This document shows positions 7,397 to 9,507 of a stretch of DNA of 9,507 nucleotides, piece by piece. The position numbers were made by a program, and so were the translations under genes. Origin of the DNA: an uncultured Methanobrevibacter sp. (lineage in GTDB: Archaea > Methanobacteriota > Methanobacteria > Methanobacteriales > Methanobacteriaceae); contig CACZPT010000163.1 in NCBI GenBank assembly GCA_902783085.1, positions 1-9,507 of the forward strand. Reading direction: 5' to 3'. Under the pieces are notes generated by a model that worked only from the letters and a program-made list of their open reading frames with translations, made no database searches and was not told where the DNA came from. Every line of letters begins with the position of its first letter. Positions within the stretch are counted from its first letter, which is position 1.

Positions 7397-8454
7397 ATCT
7401 TTAAATATTCTCTGTTTGTTGTTTCATAAACCCTACCAATTTTTAAAAGCTCATCAACATGCTTATTTGTAATTACAACATCATTATGTGCTTTTTTAAG
7501 TAGATATGGATAACCTTCAGCCGAATCTCTTTTAATAATCTCAGCTATTCTATATACTTCATCATCTGAAGCATAATACGGAAGTTCAACTTTTAAAACG
7601 TTCTTATTATCTTCCAATCTCAAATAAAAAATTGTAAAATCCAATTTATTGAAAAAATCATTAGCAACAGGAAAAGAAATAATACTATCCTTTAAAACAT
7701 TTTTATGGATAATTTTTGAAATACCTTGCTTGTGAGTATATTGATCTAAAATTCCAATATCCGGAACCTTGGATGTAAATAAATCATTTGTTGAAGATGT
7801 TTTAGAAATAGAAATGATTTTCTTATTGTTTTTTAAAACTTCCCTTAAAACTAACAATTTTTCAAATGAGGATAAATACAAATTATAATCTTCATCATTA
7901 TCCGATGCATTAGGAAAAACTCTTTTTTTAACAGCCGGAAATGACAGATTTAAATCACTTAAATCCCTAATATCCTCGATAAAAACATTTAAAATCCCAT
8001 CATTTAATCCATTTTTAATATCTTTTGGTTGTTTGGCACCCATAGGATAAGGATTTTGTAAATCACCAAAAATAGAGCCATCAAATAAATAATAATCTAC
8101 ATCATATTCAGTAATTGCTTTCAAACAACATTTAAGTTCGAAAATAGACATGTAATTTGATAATAACTCATCCAAAAATGAAATAGGGTTTATTTCAAAA
8201 ATTTCCGATTGATCAAATTGTTTAAGTTCACCATCAAAAATTAAAGATTCCGCACCAACAGGACAGTAACTAAATGATAAAAATTTCTTTTTATTAAAAC
8301 TTCCATCACCTGCAGCAATAGAAAAATCATCTCTGCTTTTAGCAAATGGTCCGGTAGTCCATTTATCCTTTAAAAATGAAGTATCTTCTCTTTTAGACTC
8401 AATTTGAAGATATCTTTTATTATTAAGTGCTTTATAATATAATGAAGTTAACAT
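7393..8454 (-). CDS. nurA: NurA 5'-3' nuclease, HerA partner
   Basis: NurA is the RNase H-like, Mn-dependent nuclease that degrades the 5' strand together with HerA. The 353-residue protein shows AAGDGS with the metal-binding D50 at 47-52, a glutamate-bearing helix near E106, the second aspartate D125 in LFDGS at 123-127, an SKTSS motif at 217-221, PDIG at 231-234, and a late GYPYLLKKAH segment ending in H323, which matches the family's conserved histidine region. Sequence conservation is generally low in this family, so the adjacent herA gene adds much to the call. The ATG at 8452-8454 has GTGA (complement of 8461-8464) 6 bases upstream. The stop overlaps the herA initiation region. Length is within the archaeal range. 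There is no sign of truncation or fusion. Confidence 0.92.
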   Translation of the reverse strand: MLTSLYYKALNNKRYLQIESKREDTSFLKDKWTTGPFAKSRDDFSIAAGDGSFNKKKFLSFSYCPVGAESLIFDGELKQFDQSEIFEINPISFLDELLSNYMSIFELKCCLKAITEYDVDYYLFDGSIFGDLQNPYPMGAKQPKDIKNGLNDGILNVFIEDIRDLSDLNLSFPAVKKRVFPNASDNDEDYNLYLSSFEKLLVLREVLKNNKKIISISKTSSTNDLFTSKVPDIGILDQYTHKQGISKIIHKNVLKDSIISFPVANDFFNKLDFTIFYLRLEDNKNVLKVELPYYASDDEVYRIAEIIKRDSAEGYPYLLKKAHNDVVITNKHVDELLKIGRVYETTNREYLKM

Positions 8455-8465
8455 AATAATTCACG

Positions 8466-8497
8466 ATTAACAATTATGTTAATTGATAATAAAAAAA
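8466..8497 (-). promoter_or_regulatory. GGGP synthase-nurA gap: T-run and small inverted repeat
   Basis: The 65-bp gap has a minus-strand run of seven T (8497-8491), a possible weak terminator for the GGGP synthase transcript. A 6-bp inverted repeat, ATTAAC (8466-8471) and GTTAAT (8478-8483), follows just before the nurA ribosome site. I see no convincing TATA box here, so nurA-herA may rely partly on read-through from upstream, or on a promoter I cannot recognise. Confidence 0.3.
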
Positions 8498-8519
8498 GTG
8501 TTGTGAGAGCAGTTGATAA

Positions 8520-9272
8520 CTACTCCATAGAAGCTTTTCTAATAGCTCCTGCAATTTCTTGAATTTTAGCTTTAACGTCACTAGTTTCTTCTACAACAGT
8601 ACCAGTAACTATAATATCTCCACCAGCTTTAGCTGCAACATATGCTGATTTAGCATCACGGATACCACCACCAACAACGATAATCATATCGTCAGTAGCT
8701 CTTTTTGTATATGCGACCATTTCTGGAGGAATAGGCTCATCAGCACCAGAACCTGCTTCAATATAGAAAAATTTCATTCCTAAAAATTCACTTGCCATTG
8801 CATAAACTGCAGGTATTTTAGGTTTATTTCTTGGAATTAATTTGGCATCTCCAACCCAACCAACAGTTCCACCAGGTTCTGCAACCACATAACCCATTGG
8901 CAAAACTTCAATACCTGATTTTTTAACACCTGGAGCTCCTAAAGCTTGTGCACCAATAATCCAATATGGATTGCTTGAATTTAAATAACTCATGAAAAAT
9001 ATTGCATCAGCATATTTGCTTACACTACTAGTGTTTCCAGGGAAAATAATAATAGGCACATCAATATTTTCAGATAAAATTTTACAAGTTAAATTAACAC
9101 CTTCTCCATCAACAGTAGATCCTCCAATCATAATACCATCAGTTCCACCTAAAATAGCTTCATTAGCTATTTTTAAAGCTTCTTCAGGTGATTGTTCATC
9201 AGGATCAATTAAAGTAAAATGAATCTTTCTTTCCTTTAAAATATTTTTAATGTAATCTTCAACATTATTCAT
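8520..9272 (-). CDS. Geranylgeranylglyceryl phosphate synthase (group II type)
   Basis: The enzyme joins geranylgeranyl diphosphate to sn-glycerol-1-phosphate, forming the first ether bond of archaeal membrane lipids. The 250-residue TIM-barrel sequence has the family motifs: FTLIDPDE at 19-26 with the Mg-binding acidic residues D23 and D25, GGST at 50-53, IIFPGN at 75-80, MGYVVAEPGG at 126-135, FYIEAGSGADEP at 169-180 and VGGGIRD at 200-206, which with GT at 224-225 forms the phosphate-binding end of the barrel. Bacterial PcrB/HepGP synthases are related, but the archaeal context and length favour GGGP synthase. The ATG at 9270-9272 has no ribosome-binding site; the bases before it are only A and T apart from one C. 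The transcript may therefore be leaderless. The gene follows rpl40e by 85 bp. The stop codon is TAG. Confidence 0.95.
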   Translation of the reverse strand: MNNVEDYIKNILKERKIHFTLIDPDEQSPEEALKIANEAILGGTDGIMIGGSTVDGEGVNLTCKILSENIDVPIIIFPGNTSSVSKYADAIFFMSYLNSSNPYWIIGAQALGAPGVKKSGIEVLPMGYVVAEPGGTVGWVGDAKLIPRNKPKIPAVYAMASEFLGMKFFYIEAGSGADEPIPPEMVAYTKRATDDMIIVVGGGIRDAKSAYVAAKAGGDIIVTGTVVEETSDVKAKIQEIAGAIRKASME

Positions 9273-9292
9273 AAAAAATAGTTTATAAAAAA

Positions 9293-9325
9293 TAATATAT
9301 TAAATTAATGGATATGTTATATAAA
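9293..9325 (-). promoter_or_regulatory. Two candidate TATA boxes for the GGGP synthase gene
   Basis: On the minus strand, TTTATATA (9325-9318) matches the methanogen TATA consensus exactly and predicts a start near 9295. TTTAATATATTA (9304-9293) is centred about 26 bases from the A of the ATG and predicts a leaderless message. The lack of a ribosome site fits the second, while the better consensus favours the first. Confidence 0.45.
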
Positions 9326-9347
9326 AAAAAGTAAAAATTAAGAAAAA
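9323..9347 (-). terminator. U-rich terminator after rpl40e
   Basis: Three minus-strand T-runs of 5, 5 and 8 bases (9347-9343, 9337-9333, 9330-9323) begin about 10 bases past the rpl40e stop, with no clear hairpin. This is the common archaeal U-rich type. The last run abuts the TTTATATA box, so terminator and promoter are packed together and the GGGP synthase gene probably has its own promoter. Confidence 0.55.
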
Positions 9348-9357
9348 GAGAATAAAT

Positions 9358-9504
9358 CTATCCTCTTGGTTCTTTAGCTTTGTATCTTAAACCTTTGTAA
9401 CCACATTTTCTGCAAGTAGATGCACCAGCAGGGTTACGAGCATTACATTTTAAGCAGATTTTAATATTGAACATTCTATTTTCTGCTTCTTCAAATCTTG
9501 CCAT
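9358..9504 (-). CDS. rpl40e: Large-subunit ribosomal protein eL40 (L40e)
   Basis: This short complete gene encodes 48 residues, starting [10 protein letters not shown] and ending YKAKEPRG. It has the single zinc ribbon of eL40: C17 and C20 (CLKC), and C31 and C34 (CRKC), with basic residues around them. Archaeal eL40 is a free protein of about this size, without the ubiquitin fusion seen in eukaryotes. It sits in the large ribosomal subunit. The ATG is at 9502-9504. Only three bases of upstream sequence are in the window, so its ribosome site and promoter cannot be judged. The stop is TAG, followed by a U-rich terminator. Confidence 0.95.
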   Translation of the reverse strand: MARFEEAENRMFNIKICLKCNARNPAGASTCRKCGYKGLRYKAKEPRG

Positions 9505-9507
9505 TAA

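Noticed and set aside
1859..8454. The NurA/HerA/Mre11/Rad50 block as a dedicated anti-phage island.
   Set aside because: All four have the normal archaeal repair architecture, uniform base composition and housekeeping neighbours, with no mobile-element genes. They are better read as core recombination genes.

Overview
The window is AT-rich and gene-dense, and almost certainly comes from a methanogenic archaeon of the order Methanobacteriales, most like Methanobrevibacter. Four things point there: archaeal ether-lipid synthesis (a GGGP synthase), an archaeal-type eL40 ribosomal protein, the archaeal DNA end-resection set NurA/HerA/Mre11/Rad50, and a Mur-type peptide ligase, which in archaea is typical of the pseudomurein-walled methanogens. 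TTTATATA-like promoter boxes and U-rich terminators fit as well. No tRNA, rRNA, insertion sequence, CRISPR array or prophage gene was seen. Codon use and base composition look uniform, with no obvious transferred island. No stretch longer than 300 bases lacks a gene.

Layout from left to right. Bases 1-47 may hold the last codons of a rightward gene cut by the window edge. A leftward Mur ligase (90-1373) follows and probably ends transcription in two T-runs near 51-67. A 76-bp divergent promoter region separates it from a rightward gene (1450-1842) for a small TIR-like/flavodoxin-fold protein of the MTH538 type. That gene converges on a long leftward block, with a 10-bp-stem hairpin plus T-run at the junction. 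The leftward block, in transcription order, is rpl40e (9504 to 9358), GGGP synthase (9272 to 8520), nurA (8454 to 7393), herA (7387 or 7396 to 5888), mre11 (5781 to 4606) and rad50 (4609 to 1859).

How the genes work together. NurA and HerA form a nuclease-translocase pair, and Mre11 and Rad50 form the break-sensing nuclease-ATPase. Together they process double-strand DNA ends to 3' single strands for recombination. Within each pair the genes overlap: the mre11 stop and rad50 start share ATGA, and the nurA stop lies in the herA ribosome-binding site or GTG start. A 106-bp gap between herA and mre11 carries an 11-bp direct repeat and possible TATA boxes, so there may be two transcription units. 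The two genes at the right edge are housekeeping genes for lipid and ribosome synthesis.

The content is mostly a conserved archaeal core. The best candidate for something under-described is the small TIR-like protein beside the end-resection genes. From memory, the same neighbourhood exists in Methanothermobacter (MTH538 beside the Rad50/Mre11 genes MTH540/541), which would suggest a lasting link rather than a chance insertion.
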